DNA of 64,000 nucleotides from Sepiola atlantica (GCA_963556195.1 OY744520.1:2520001-2584000); one strand, 5' to 3'; shown: positions 12,769 through 24,481, counted from the first letter of the stretch. Made by a program: numbers and translations. Notes: generated by a model from the sequence alone, not told the origin.

Positions 12769-13059
12769 TTAGTAAATTACTTACACTTACCAAGGTGGTT
12801 CTCTATTTAACAAAATTGAAAATGTATAAATATATTACTACTAAATATTAAGACGTTAAATAAAATGAGTAATACTCATATAAAAATTAGAGGCTTTCTA
12901 CATAAAAAAACTAAACTGTCTTGAATTCATGGGATTCGTTTAGAAACCGATGTGGCCATATTAAGATGGCTTTAGTTTAGTAATCTAAATAGCGAACAAC
13001 CCTATATTTAATCCTTACGTTACTATCTACTGAATCGTATTGAACAAAAGAATTACGAT

Positions 13060-13500
13060 CAATTGTATGATAATAAAATAACTCACAATTTCAGCAGAAT
13101 AAAATAACGAAAATATTTATTAAAGGAAGATGAGAAGATATTATGAGAAATGTAACGACCAAATTGTAAAATAAAATAACGAAAGCTTATGAGAATAAAA
13201 TAACCGACACCTTAAATAGGGTAAAATAATGAACAAATTTACAAGTAAAAAAAAAGGAATGTTGTGAGAATCAAACAACGAACAATGTTATGAGAATAAA
13301 ATAGCGAACAATTTTATAAACTAAAGTAATTTACAATTTTGTAAGAGAAATAACGACAAATTTTATTAAAATAAAATAATGTACAATGCCATGACAATAA
13401 AATAAAGAGCAATTTTATTAACGTAAACTAATAAACAGTTTTATATGAATAAAATAAAAGAAATAATTTCATGAAAATAAAATAATGAACAACGACTAAA
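13060..13500. repeat. diverged minisatellite, about 30-37 bp unit
   Basis: The core phrase ATGAGAATAAAATAACGAA, followed by CAATTTTA-like sequence, recurs roughly a dozen times with substitutions and indels (for example near 13,190, 13,290, 13,380 and 13,470). Copies have drifted, so the array is old. No coding capacity. Exact unit length and copy number need a tandem-repeat alignment. Confidence 0.7.
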
Positions 13501-13750
13501 TGTTGAGTAAATAGTTGGAGATTGCAACTTTTTTTTAGTTTACAAATTTTAACAAATGTTATTCTATTTTTAATTATTGACTTTCCTAATGATAACATTA
13601 GAAATATATTGAAAATAACGTGTATATAAGCTTTGTAATTTAAACTCTAATATTGAAAGACCATTATATGAAAATACATAGTACGAGAACTAAGAAATTT
13701 AATAAAAGTATTCCTAAGCGAAAGTTGTCAACTGAAAAAATTAAAACATG

Positions 13751-13754
<4 letters not shown>

Positions 13755-13815
<61 letters not shown>

Positions 13816-13825
13816 CATATATATA

Positions 13826-13878
<53 letters not shown>

Positions 13879-13900
13879 ATATATATATATATATATATAA
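13755..13900. repeat. long interrupted (TA)n array
   Basis: Three TA runs separated by short TTTACAT, TTT and AAAAATAAA interruptions. It lies about 120 bp downstream, in the minus direction, of a tRNA-type SINE head at 14,022-14,093. Confidence 0.95.
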
Positions 13901-14021
13901 TTTAATCTAGTATACTATATAAATATTTACACACTAAGCATAATACCGGAGCTAACACCCACCATGAAAGTCACATGCCGGGAGCATTAGGCTATAGTGT
14001 TGCCCTGCTCTGGGCTCTTCA

Positions 14022-14093
14022 GTAGGGACACATCTGAACTCAGGATTTAGAACTAGAAACACTTGAGCCCATCAAGCCACAGGAAACTCAATT
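14022..14093 (-). repeat. tRNA-like SINE head (degraded)
   Basis: Read on the minus strand, an A-box-like TGGCTTGATGGGCTC is followed about 40 bp later by GAGTTCAGATG, a weak B box. A GC-richer body then runs towards the TA array at 13.9 kb. The arrangement mirrors the SINE at 9.7 kb. Spacing is shorter than in a tRNA, so this is either a deleted copy or a chance resemblance. Confidence 0.4.
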
Positions 14094-14221
14094 AACTTAT
14101 TTCTGAGAAAAAAAGCTGTAAACAACTGAAGAGATCACTCACACTCCGTCATTGTTAAACTACCAACTATTTTGCTATCTATTTGTATATTCGGTGGATT
14201 GATTTCTTTACTGACACTATT

Positions 14222-14292
14222 ATAAACTGGTCACCCATCTCTGTGCTAATCAGGCTCAGCATCGCGTACTTCGATTCTGACAAGAACGTGAT
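14222..14292 (-). pseudogene. 5S rRNA-derived fragment
   Basis: On the minus strand the order GAAGTACGC, GATGCTGAGCCTGATTAGCA and GAGATGGGTGACCAG follows the internal promoter region and loop of 5S rRNA. Only the middle and part of the 3' half are recognisable, so the copy is truncated and diverged. Confidence 0.65.
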
Positions 14293-16198
14293 TTAGTCGT
14301 ACTCAAGCAGAGAATCAAAATCAGTCAAAACATTGTGCGAGCTAAAGAACGTTTCACACTGATTTGATTATCGACGAAATAAAGTTGAAAGAGAAAAATG
14401 AATACGCTTTGATATCGAATGTATTTGAATTTAAACACTTAATCAGACGCCATTGTCTTAAAAAATTGAGATAAGGTATGGAAAAAAGATAATAATCTTT
14501 TCTTTGCAAATTTTTTGGAAATTATTTTACGGGTTATTTAGAATCTCACACACACACGCACGCATACACACACATACACACAGTAATTGTATTCTCACCG
14601 GACTGACATCGCTCATAAAACATTAATTTAGATCACGTATAAAATTCACACTTTCTTTTGAAAATATAGTATTTATAAAATTTCAATTAAGAAGAATGTG
14701 AATAGATATTTAGATGCGTCCACGCATCAGTATGAACAGTTTGGTCAGTCTGTAGGTTTGTCGCTTTGTCACATTAAAGTGTAATGACTCACAGTATGAA
14801 ATAGCCGCGTGCCCGTCTCTTTGTAAATGGTTCCATCCGTTCGTAGATATGTTGAGATTAAATTTCAAATAATATGTTTGTATGTGTCTAAGAAAAGTTA
14901 AGTATTTAAGCATTTTGCTTTAAGTTCGACCCGTTTGCGAGTCTAATTCTCTTACTTATATATGTGAACTAAATATTTGCGTATTCTGGTATAATTTGTT
15001 AGGCTTACATATTAATTGCATAAATTCTGGTTCAAAGAAAGAATTTCGTATATTTAATTCCGGATTATCAGCTTTGTCAATACGCAAATGTTTACTTAAT
15101 ACTACTTTTTCGTTGTATATCTATTTGACTATTATATATCATTTTTTCAATGTATCACACAATGAAAAACTAATTTAACGCAGTAAAATTAGAAATACTA
15201 GCACACATTTTTGCTAGTTGTTTTATTTAATAGCTCAGTAAAATATGTTTCTTATTTTTTACAAGAAAAAGAAAGAAAATCACCCCATCGTCTTTTTTAA
15301 TACGGAATAATAAAAACATAGTTTTTAAACAAAATTTACCCTTTACGGAGTAAAATTCTAAACTCACTTAAGGTCGAACAAAGATAATAATATTTGAAGT
15401 TTTTCAAATTGAAAAAAGGGTGTACCTAAAATAAACTCAACAATTAACAAAATAAAATACAGTGAACACGATTCTAAATTCAGTTATTTAATTGCTCAGT
15501 CAAATGTGTTTGTTTATTTTTACAAAAATAATAGACATTTTTAAATCAATTATTTTTTAATTCAATACATTTGTGGTTTAAAACATGAATTTCTTAGAAG
15601 ATTTAAACAACAATCAAACCCTAAACCGTTTTGAATAAAAACATCAAAGTAAATATATCATTTTTGAGCGAGTCGTACGATAAATCTCAGAGAATGTGTT
15701 GTTTACATTTTATTAATCAAATTACGCGCCCCTGTCTTGTGCGGATCTCTTTTATATTTACTCTCTTTGTTTTCTTTCTCTTTTTTCTCTCTCATTTTTC
15801 TCTCTCTCTCTCTCTTACCCTCTAGCTCTAATCTGAGGTCATGTTAACACCTGTGGATTTCTTGAAATATAACTAACTGTGCGTTCGAAATAGAACGTAA
15901 TACTTAATAATCAGAGGGCGATTAACCAAATGTTCGAGTGGTCGCCGGTTGTTCCATCATATTCCATTACAATCTAATGTAAGTATGGACTTAATTATGT
16001 AGATTTAAATAAAACAATATCTTTAATTAACATTTTTTATGAATTTTATTAAGATTTTCTCGAGAAAAATATTCTGAAAATCTGAAAAAAAACCCATCAT
16101 GAGTGTATATTTACGAATATTAATTTATTAGAAGCTTTAAAACAAATTAATTATATACATTTGAAGACACGTGATGTTTGAGGAAGTTCTCGAATGGG
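14293..16198. other. non-coding stretch
   Basis: No gene recognised. It includes a CA tract (about 14,550-14,582), a direct repeat of a TTATTTAATAGCTCAGTAAA-like phrase at about 15,223 and 15,484 (261 bp apart), and a pyrimidine tract with (TC)n at about 15,776-15,822. Confidence 0.5.
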
Positions 16199-16575
16199 TA
16201 TATATAGGAGCTGATCAGTAGATATAAAAAGAGAGCGATCAAAACAGATAATGCCGTTTCAGCTTCAGACAGACAGACATACTGACATACAGACACACAT
16301 ACAGACAGGCATATATATAACATCCATTATTAATAGATTTCGTATTATTTGGATTATGCAAGCTACTGTTCTAAGCTTGATTGTTATATTCACAACGTTT
16401 CGATCGACGACATTTTCTGCCTTCTTCCAGTCCATATTTCAAAACTAGATAACCGTCTAATCGAACTTGTGAATGCAATTAAAGTGATGCTGAGTTGTTT
16501 GTAAATTTAAATATGTGAATGTGAGTTAATAAATATATGAGAATAAATTTGAATGAGAAAACTTTGTATGGTAAG
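16199..16575 (+). promoter_or_regulatory. possible TATA promoter plus short secreted-peptide-like frame
   Basis: A TATATATAGG box at about 16,200 is followed by an AGACAGACA/CAGACA-rich leader with an ATG at 16,251, in a 65-codon frame ending at 16,448. The second in-frame Met (16,356) opens a 30-residue stretch starting MQATVLSLIVIF. That stretch is hydrophobic like a signal peptide and ends in FQSIFQN. AATAAA signals occur near 16,528 and a consensus 5' splice site (GGTAAGTAA) near 16,570. Each element is common by chance in AT-rich DNA and no homologue is recognised, so this is a weak candidate only. Confidence 0.2.
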
Positions 16576-17238
16576 TAATTAATTATCTATTTAATTTTTA
16601 CAATTTAAAGAAGGTGGTTTCCTAATTAATTTAAACATATATGTTGGAACTTGATACGACACTATCTTTCAAACGTGTAACCAAGGGGGAGTTACTCTGC
16701 AATTGAACGCAATGGAAGACACTCTGACAAGTTATCCTACTTTAATATATCTATTTTGAATGTCTCATTTATTTTTCTAGGTAGAAATGTTTCGACCTAA
16801 CAGTAACATAGCTCTTTACCTTCTTTATGTGGAACCTAGCGAGCGAATTTTAGCCACATAAAAAAGATATGACCGGCGCAAGTTGTGTAGTGTTATTGAC
16901 ACGCCTGATGTTATTTCTAGTAGGATTTATAACAGTTCTAACATAGCGTCTCTCTCTACAGTTGTGACCAACGTTTAGTCTTCCCTCAGCGAACCCCATG
17001 CCTCGCAGATAGAAACAAAGAAAGTGTCTTGTCTTTCATTTTGCCTCATTTTACTATACTTGCGGAAGATGATTTAATGTTCTCTACGTCACTACTCGTT
17101 TTTCTCCACGTATTTTACATTCACTAACCTATATTTTGTGTATCCTTCTCATCAAACATAAAGTATTGTTGTGAGAATATTAATGTCGAACTGGGGACTT
17201 GGACAGGATTTCGAAATTGTATATGTTAGTTATCGTTT
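16576..17238. other. non-coding stretch, nothing recognised
   Basis: Unique-looking sequence without ORF, SINE box or inverted repeat. Confidence 0.45.
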
Positions 17239-17239
17239 A

Positions 17240-17285
17240 ATATGATGCCACTTGCTGTAATGAATAACAGCAAGTGGCATCATAT
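17240..17285. repeat. perfect 19-bp-arm hairpin
   Basis: ATATGATGCCACTTGCTGT at 17,240-17,258 is exactly complementary to 17,267-17,285, around an 8-nt loop (AATGAATA). It could be the remnant of a palindromic element end or a small-RNA-type stem. No wider flanking repeat is apparent. Confidence 0.75.
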
Positions 17286-17725
17286 ATATATGATATACTT
17301 TTCTGGAGGACGCAACGACGAGTTAACCACCTATATATATCAAGGTAAAAAGGTTTTTTATCAAATTGTCATAGACAAATAGCTATTCATATTTGACTTA
17401 CATCTAACATTCAACATTTTTAATAAAAGGCAGATTGTTCTGAATTTGCAAAAAGAAATACGACTGTAACGTTGTTGTCGAAAGGTGAAATTAAGAGCAG
17501 GTGTAACTAAAATACACTAAGCGATACCTGATAACATCGCAACAAATTTCATTGTTTTTATAGCATGGTACATAACGCACCTTTGTAGCACGGGAAAAGA
17601 TGACATTTCCCCTAAATGAAGTATAACTATCGATGACACTATGTTTGCTTTCAAACGTTGACTTGCGAAATGTTTTGGAAATGAAAAGAAACTTAAATTA
17701 ATTATTGGAGTAATGAGAAGGAGAA

Positions 17726-18221
17726 AGTCCACTCAGTGGCGTAGCTAGACCTTTTGCCGCCCGGGGCGGTAGTAAAATTTGCCGCCCCCCCCCCGGCATT
17801 TGGGTGCCCGGAAAATTCGTCCATGGATAATTCGCCCATGGATAATTCGTCCATGGAAAATTTTTTTCTCTTAATAATAAGATTATGAAGACAAAGAAAA
17901 GAAAACTACATCGGACTATTCTCTCCTTGATACATCCATGTTATTTGGCGAAAATTCGGACTTTAACAACAACGACAAAAAAGTAAATAAAAATGATTTT
18001 ATCATTTCATAACATTTTCAGGTTTTCAAATGTTCTCATTTAAATTTATTATTATATAAAATTATAGTATAAAATTTTATATTTTTTGTTAACTTTTGTT
18101 TTTTTTAATTTTTTTCTCTACTTTCTATTTTTACCCTCTCAAAATGCCGCCCCCTCAGGTGTGCCGCCCGGGGCGGCCCGCCCCCTCGCCCCCCCCCCCT
18201 AGCTACGCCAGTGAGTCCACT
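17726..18221. mobile_element. hAT-like MITE with intact target duplication
   Basis: The element spans 17,734-18,213 (480 bp). It starts with CAGTGGCGTAGCTAG and ends with CTAGCTACGCCAGTG, 15-bp terminal inverted repeats with one mismatch. AGTCCACT flanks it on both sides (17,726-17,733 and 18,214-18,221), a perfect 8-bp target site duplication as produced by hAT transposases. GC-rich subterminal blocks (GCCGCCCGGGGCGG) are also inverted between the two ends. The left part holds a 15-bp tandem repeat (AATTCGTCCATGGAT type, three copies, 17,814-17,857). There is no transposase, so the copy is non-autonomous. The intact duplication implies relatively recent insertion. Confidence 0.9.
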
Positions 18222-19825
18222 CACTTTTGGCTGGAAAGTGAAGCAAAAAATGATCGTCAATTTTACCATTTGAAATTGACGATTTTGAAGTTGTCAGTTC
18301 CGTTGATAATATTTTGACGGGTCATATTGCTCGCACATAGTGACAGACGAACATCATCTGTAATATTCTAGATATCTTAGGCTAGATACTAAGAACAAAC
18401 ATCTATATATTAAAAGGTTATAATGTATTGAGATTTTGTTGGTTCGGACGCAAATAGAAACATGGGATTCGTTAATAAAACAGAATAGGCAGAAGTGTTA
18501 CGCTGTAAATAACCAGGTTTCAATCTGACATGTCTAAATGATGTGTTTTTAACTGAGTACGTGTCTTATTAAATGACTGAAATTAACATAACATAAAAAT
18601 ATTAGAAAATTACACAGATATTTTTAAACTGTGACTTTTTTGTGATAATCTGAAAACACATCGAAATAAATGGTATTCAGCTTAGTTTTAATCGAATTAT
18701 TTTCGCTTAAAACATAATCTGTAATGTCTTAGGCCAATTGAAAAAATACGTAATTACATTAATCATATTTACTCATATAACGTAGCCTATTGTTCTTCGT
18801 ACTAGCAATCAATCATTAGAAGCCAAGTAAATACAGAAATTGACATACCCAGGTACTGTACCAACACCGCTCAAGGATAAGATATAAACTAGTTTTTTTA
18901 AATGTTATGCTGATTTACGAACTTTTAAATGTTAAGTGAGACTCGCTAGAAAAAACTTCAGGTGATTAGATGTAGTGAATTTACAAACCGACAGAATTAA
19001 GAAGACTTGTAAGTTAAAAGTTGTGAATGATGTTTGTTTATTAGTTAACTAATCAGAGAAAAGTAAGTGCAGATTTTGTTTATCCTTCAAGTTCGCCTAA
19101 ACGTGGAATACCGAAGCTAAATGGAATTGAACGAATGAAGATATACAACTGAACGTTTTAAAAACTGTGCCTAACTCAAGATAATGGCAATGCCATCTCG
19201 GACAATGAGAAAGTAATCCACGACAGATCAAAAACAAGAAGGTAAAAACATCAAGAATAAAGTATCTTTAATTACCAATATCTGCTCCCCGAAATACGCT
19301 CAGAAAACTTTAAATTCTCTCAAACAAGCATCACATAAAAAAATAGCATCAGTCAGTTTTGTTTTTCGCAAACAAAACCACGAAACTGCGTTTTATATAT
19401 TAGTGTTACACATGCGTGTTCAAATATATAAGTGTTATATTTACGGACGAGTTTTTTCCTGATTTGTGGGTGTCAACCTAACCGACTAAAGTGCTGTGTT
19501 TTTTTTTAACAGAGCGGTGCGAACTGAATTATTGACAAAGCAACCCATCGGGATGCACGTGGTACTTGTAGTATAATACCACATGTGGTTATGTTTGTCA
19601 GTACGTCGCTTCCCAAATGATCGCCAAAGGTTCAAGCGCTTCATCTAAGTCTAATGTGTTGTTTTAGCTTTCTACTATATTCACGTCTGTGGTCGATAAT
19701 ATCTTCTTGCGTCATTCCCACATTTCTCATGAAATGCTTAACACGATTTAATACAACTTTGTATAAATCCAAAGAATAATTACGCATTATAACTATGTAA
19801 CGTAGAACATCGTTTTTAGTCAGCT
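18222..19825. other. non-coding stretch
   Basis: No gene recognised. A 66-codon minus frame at 19,641-19,841 encodes a basic, charged peptide (it contains VGMTQEDIIDHRREY) that looks more protein-like than most frames here. I cannot assign it, and it may be an element remnant. Confidence 0.4.
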
Positions 19826-19903
19826 TACCGGGTTTAAGCAACGTTGAACCTGATCACTATTTAGATGGGTGATCATTTATAAATACGAAGTTCCATAAGT
19901 TGT
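19826..19903 (+). pseudogene. 5S rRNA-derived fragment
   Basis: GGTTTAAGCAACGTTGAACC, then TGATCACTATTTAGATGGGTGATC, follows the 5S internal promoter and loop, then fades after AAATACGAAGTTCC. It is diverged and lacks the 5' half. Confidence 0.7.
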
Positions 19904-21253
19904 AAGTGTGAATGGTTTTACAATCACTTCCTTTAATACTGTTGGAAAAATATGAAATCATATCTATGCAACCTAACAAAAGGTTAAATACTAGGGTAGA
20001 CAACACTTGGTAATGTCACTCGACTTGAACAACAAAGACACTCCGCGTAAGGAAACATTGCTTTCGGTAGTCCTGCATTTCGCCTTTCTACAAGAATTAA
20101 ACAATGTTGGACACACTTGCTTTACTCTAAACTTCTCATTCTGCAGACAAAATCCCAGCGTGTATACTTTGGTTCTCGAGACAAAAAGCATTATGTTTTA
20201 TTTCACATATATCCATAAAATCTCACAGGTCTTAATAGTAATTTTTTAATTGATAGATAATTTATTAAAAAAGTAACCAGAGCTCTACTGATGAAGATAT
20301 ATTAAAATACTTAATTCCCGAATAAAAAGTTTAAGTAAAAATATTATTTCAACATATATGTTTTAGGTTCATATTGATTCGAAGCTATAGTACATGACCG
20401 GCTCTCTTATATGGATTAAAACGTATCAATCGTTTATAAAGTTGCATTTTTAACCTAAATACGGGTCCTTAATACCGGTTTCATAGCGCTAAGCAAGACG
20501 CTAGTCTCTCGTCGATTATACGCCTAGTAGATTTGGTATCCATTTATACAGCTGACTGCCGTGTTATGATTTTGGTATTACAAGATAGTAAGTCGCTACC
20601 AGACTCAAAATCGCTTAACGTTCATTATCTAACGTGTTTCGATGTGACAACATGATTTATCACTAAGCCATCTATCTTTACCGACTATTTATTTAAAAAA
20701 ATATACACCTACATAACAGATTCGTCTATATATAATTTCTGGCATAACAATCGTTAGTATGCCGTGCAACCCAAACACAAACACGCACATCTCAAATCTT
20801 AAATATAGCATCGACTTTCAGTTATTGGCTACGGATCACCACCATCTTTATTTCATCAACATGCCGATTCTTTCCAAGATTCCAACAACACATCAACAGC
20901 AATTTGCGGTTCTATTCTTTTTTATATTTATGCCTGACCAGAGAAAAGATGTTATAAATCGTGATGCAAAATCGTCATGATAAATATTCTTCAAACTTCG
21001 CACTTAGTTGCCGGTGAATAGGGCGTTTCACACGACTGTTACGACACATTTAAGACACGTTCGTTATTATCGAAGCTAGTCAGAAAATGAGGTTGACTGC
21101 TACTGCTCGGTGCTGACGTCATACTCGCACGAAACATGTTATTCTATCCGCACCTCAATATACAACATACATCCCCTTGCGAAATGTTATACTTCTACAC
21201 ACAGGTGATGCTCCTGCACAGATGAGACGTAAAATGTGTGCGACAAAACATAT
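19904..21253. other. non-coding stretch, nothing recognised
   Basis: Small overlapping frames at 19,991-20,249 and 20,759-20,980 carry no recognisable motif. Confidence 0.45.
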
Positions 21254-21600
21254 TGTCCTCCGATGAAATTGCTGCTCTGGTGTTCCCTCGACGTAAATTC
21301 ACTAGACCAACCCGACAATCGGCCGAATCCCATCCATCCACTGTGGAGGTCCCCAGATGCTGAACAGCCTTCTACTCCAATAGCTTCTTTCCTCGTGCTG
21401 GCGGCCTCTGGAACTCCCTCCCTGCTGCCTGTTCCCCAACTGTACTGCAATGCATACATTTAAAACGAATGTAAACAGACATCTCGCTGCACAGCTTTCA
21501 ACTTGTGATGACCCCAAAAACCTACACCCTTTTTCTCAGAAACCCCGTTCGTTTACAGTTGCGGCCTGTCTTGTTTGGGGTGAACTATGTTAATAAAAAA
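21254..21600 (+). mobile_element. CR1/Jockey-type LINE, 3'-end relic (copy 1)
   Basis: The last roughly 75 codons of a non-LTR reverse-transcriptase ORF are recognisable across two frames. The order is CSDE-like, RRKFTRPTRQS, VEVPRC, then FYSNSFFPRAGGLWNSLP and a degraded end. The (S)FFPR..xLWNSLP signature is typical of the C-terminus of CR1/Jockey-like ORF2 proteins. A TGA interrupts after VEVPRC. About 130 bp of 3' UTR follow, ending GTTTGGGGTGAACTATGTTA and a short A-rich tail. It is a 5'-truncated, dead insertion. Copies 2 and 3 at 31.7 and 40.0 kb share coding end and UTR in the same orientation. Confidence 0.8.
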
Positions 21601-22255
21601 ATCTAAAAATCAACACTTTAGATTTACGCCCTCTTATATAATTATAATGCACCATAGTACTTCATGGCTACGTGATAATTACTTATGTAAATCGTGATTA
21701 TATGTCATCTGATCTAAAGTACATCCTGCGCTGTCCTTCAAGTTATCTTAGATACATATCTTTAATAGAAGTAACACTTTCATCGTTAATCGTACATATT
21801 GAATTGATGAATGCGTTCTGGTTCGCTTCGATTCGACGTACACACATTTTATTTCATTTGATCAGACTTCATTAATATGTGTATAATTCGTCAAGAAGAT
21901 GAAACAAATTCGTCGAAGATCGGAAAATAATGAAAAAAATTATGTAAAAAAAAAGTAAATGCATTTTTGGAAAATGTGTGGGCAAATGTTACTTTACAAG
22001 CTCTCGCAAAATTAGAAGCCTGAACTAAAGTAACTTTTAACTTATATCCGAGTTATTTACCAACACATCCACTAAGGCAGCTATACGACAAGAAAGGGTC
22101 ATATTCCTGTTGTTCATTTAACGTACCCGATGAGTATCCAGAGACGGTACTCCGTATGTATAACTGTATCACTATTACAATGTTATAACTGAATACAATA
22201 TAGATGGGGTAAGATGCACGATAAGTCATCCAAATTAAATGCCGTGGTAGACAAA
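21601..22255. other. non-coding stretch, nothing recognised
   Basis: A 67-codon frame at 21,672-21,875 has no recognisable motif. Confidence 0.45.
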
Positions 22256-22259
22256 ATCT

Positions 22260-22433
22260 GTGAAAAAGGACAAACGGAATACAGGTTTAAATGCAGGACA
22301 AACACAAACACAAGAGATTTGACCGTTCGTTCACATTTATGAAGACGTTTGTTAATACGAACGAAACCGGTTAACTCTCTTGTTTTTGTTTTTCTTCTGC
22401 ATTTTAACCTTTTTTTCGTTTGTCTTTTTTCAC
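22260..22433. repeat. fold-back element with about 65-bp imperfect arms
   Basis: Left arm 22,260-22,325 and right arm 22,368-22,433 are inverted repeats. GTGAAAAAGGACAAACG is mirrored by CGTTTGTCTTTTTTCAC, and AGGTTTAAATGCAGGACAAA by the TTCTGCATTTTAACCT side. The central 42 bp also contain TTCGTT facing AACGAA. A TA array begins a few bases outside the right arm (22,439-22,462). No coding capacity. Confidence 0.7.
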
Positions 22434-22438
22434 ATATT

Positions 22439-22583
22439 ATATATATATATATATATATATATACAATAATATTTTTATAAATAAATATTAATTATTTAAA
22501 TACCTAGATACATCGATGTTTCATGCTAACAGAATCTTCAGTCTAGGAACTAATTCTCAACGGTCGGTATATATATATATATA
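22439..22583. repeat. two short (TA)n runs
   Basis: TA runs at 22,439-22,462 and 22,567-22,583, separated by AT-rich unique sequence. Confidence 0.9.
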
Positions 22584-22792
22584 AGTAGTAGTATAAAAAT
22601 TAATAGTAATGTTCACAACATATCAGCCGATTAAACCTCTGACCTTATTCAGATTTAATTTTTATACTCAGAAACCTAATAGTCGAACTTAGAAATCTTT
22701 ATATCGAACTCAAAAACCTATATGGAATTAAAACACTAGTATAATATATTTATATACATATATACATATATCATTATATTTAACTTCTACAG

Positions 22793-23353
22793 CCATGTAC
22801 ATAATGTGACACTGGCCTGTTGAGGTTATCAATAAACAGCTGCTGGAAAATGAGATCTCATCAGGGGAAAAGAACATCTAATCCTTCCCTTAAAACAAAT
22901 TTGAAAGAATTACGTGGAGAAAAGAAGAAAAAGTAAATGTAATGCAAAATTGGTCAGGTTTCAAACGATGGAAAATTAGAAATAAGCATTTGTTTACTCA
23001 TGTTAAGAATAAAAGGGGTCAATTACCCGTGGCATGATTTCAAAGCTAGCTATTGTATTGATAATGTGCGTTTATATGTATAACAAGCTAATTTCAACAG
23101 CGTCATTCTATGTGAGGTATAGACAGGTGGGGGGCGAAGAACTGTCTTGGGTCTTGCTTTTTCGAAGTAGAAGGATAGGTTTAGCAATTAAAACCATATT
23201 AAGTTGATTTGTCACTTTTTATTTTTATTTTAATTTATTTGTTGTTTACTTCATATTTTTATTATCGGATTTTCTCTCCGTCTGATGAGATTTCAGTTTC
23301 AAACAGCTGTTGATCGATAATATCGACATGCCAACGTCGCTGATTATGTGCAT
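22793..23353. repeat. inverted pair of about 75-bp diverged repeats
   Basis: The minus strand of 22,793-22,865 and the plus strand of 23,281-23,353 share CTGATGAGAT(C/T)TCA, CAGCTGTT, GATAA and ATTATGT(A/G)CATG in the same order, at roughly two-thirds identity by eye. They flank about 415 bp without a long frame. Both begin with the hammerhead-like CUGAUGAG, but neither has a matching GAAA and stem II. They may be terminal pieces of a Penelope-like or related element; this is inference. Confidence 0.5.
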
Positions 23354-23468
23354 GTCTTTATAAATAATTTTTAAAAATATATAAAAGCACTATTTGATAT
23401 TGAGCACTCTTTATAAGACAGTGTAAATATTTTCATTTTTAATACGTTAACATTGACTTTATATAGAT

Positions 23469-23471
<3 letters not shown>

Positions 23472-23532
<61 letters not shown>
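23472..23532. repeat. (TA)n microsatellite
   Basis: Pure TA run of about 60 bp. Confidence 0.95.
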
Positions 23533-23536
<4 letters not shown>

Positions 23537-23559
23537 TTTAAATACAGATTTTAATCAGA

Positions 23560-23612
23560 CATGGACCAGTGGTTTCTGACAAGAAACGGGTTGGATTCCC
23601 GATTCCGTCGTC
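23560..23612 (+). repeat. tRNA-like SINE head fragment
   Basis: TGGACCAGTGG (A-box-like, 23,562) and GGTTGGATTCC (B-box-like, 23,589) are only 27 bp apart, shorter than in a tRNA. If real, this is an internally deleted SINE head next to a TA array. Confidence 0.35.
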
Positions 23613-24329
23613 TTCAGCATAGTCTGAAATAGTAAATGATGGAATTTCTTCAAAAAACACATCTAACTGTTATGAAACGCTATGTACACAGAATTTTGAA
23701 ATGGAGAGCCGACGAGAAACGCTTAGGTCAGAAAAAGCCGTTAAAAGATTCTATATTTAGAAGTAAAGCAAGAAAGAAAAGAGAGAAAGAAAGAAAGAAA
23801 GAAAGGAGGGGGAAAAATTATAATAATAAAATATTACTTTTATATTTATATATATTATTTTCATATATATATATGTAGAAAATAATTAATTAAGATACGC
23901 AACTCTAATTAATTAAATTATCTTTCTCTCTTTTCTTTCTTTTCAAACATAGTTAAACTACATTGGGTTGACAAGCACCACCAAACTCAATTTACCAACA
24001 TAACTGCATCACCCTCTGATTTAAAACAAATCTTAGTTAATAACACTAAAATTGTACATTCTCAAACAATTTAAAAAAAAATCAAAATACTCGAAGATAT
24101 CTACATAAAACACAACAACCGAAAATTTACAACATCACATATGAAACGAGTGGTAACATGTAAACATGCCTAACGTGATGCGAGTTTGTTATGTGATGCC
24201 ACCCAGCGTTGCTCAATTTTAAATCGTGAACGACTTCCTGGAACAATGCAGAAAACATTCTATGCATGTTTCTCTACCGTCTTTTAAATTTCTCTTCTTT
24301 CTACAACTTTTTTGTTCATTTGCTTTTGA
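23613..24329. other. non-coding stretch
   Basis: A GAAA-type purine tract occurs at 23,768-23,815, with pyrimidine tracts beyond. No gene recognised. Confidence 0.5.
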
Positions 24330-24479
24330 CACCTGAGGATAATTCGACGAAGAATCGAACACTTGTGTGACACCTGTGAAACCTATGCCACATTTATTAT
24401 TTTGTTGAATTCAATACAAACATTGAAAAAAATAGTAAAGGTATAATTAAACCGACGAATTATATATTTAAAAAATGTT

Positions 24480-24481
<2 letters not shown>

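Noticed and set aside
24330..24372. Plus-strand CTGAGGA...CGAAC as a second, sense hammerhead
   Set aside because: CTGAGGA fits CUGANGA, but GAAC replaces GAAA and stem I and the U-H step are missing. Only a short AUUC/GAAU stem-loop is supported.
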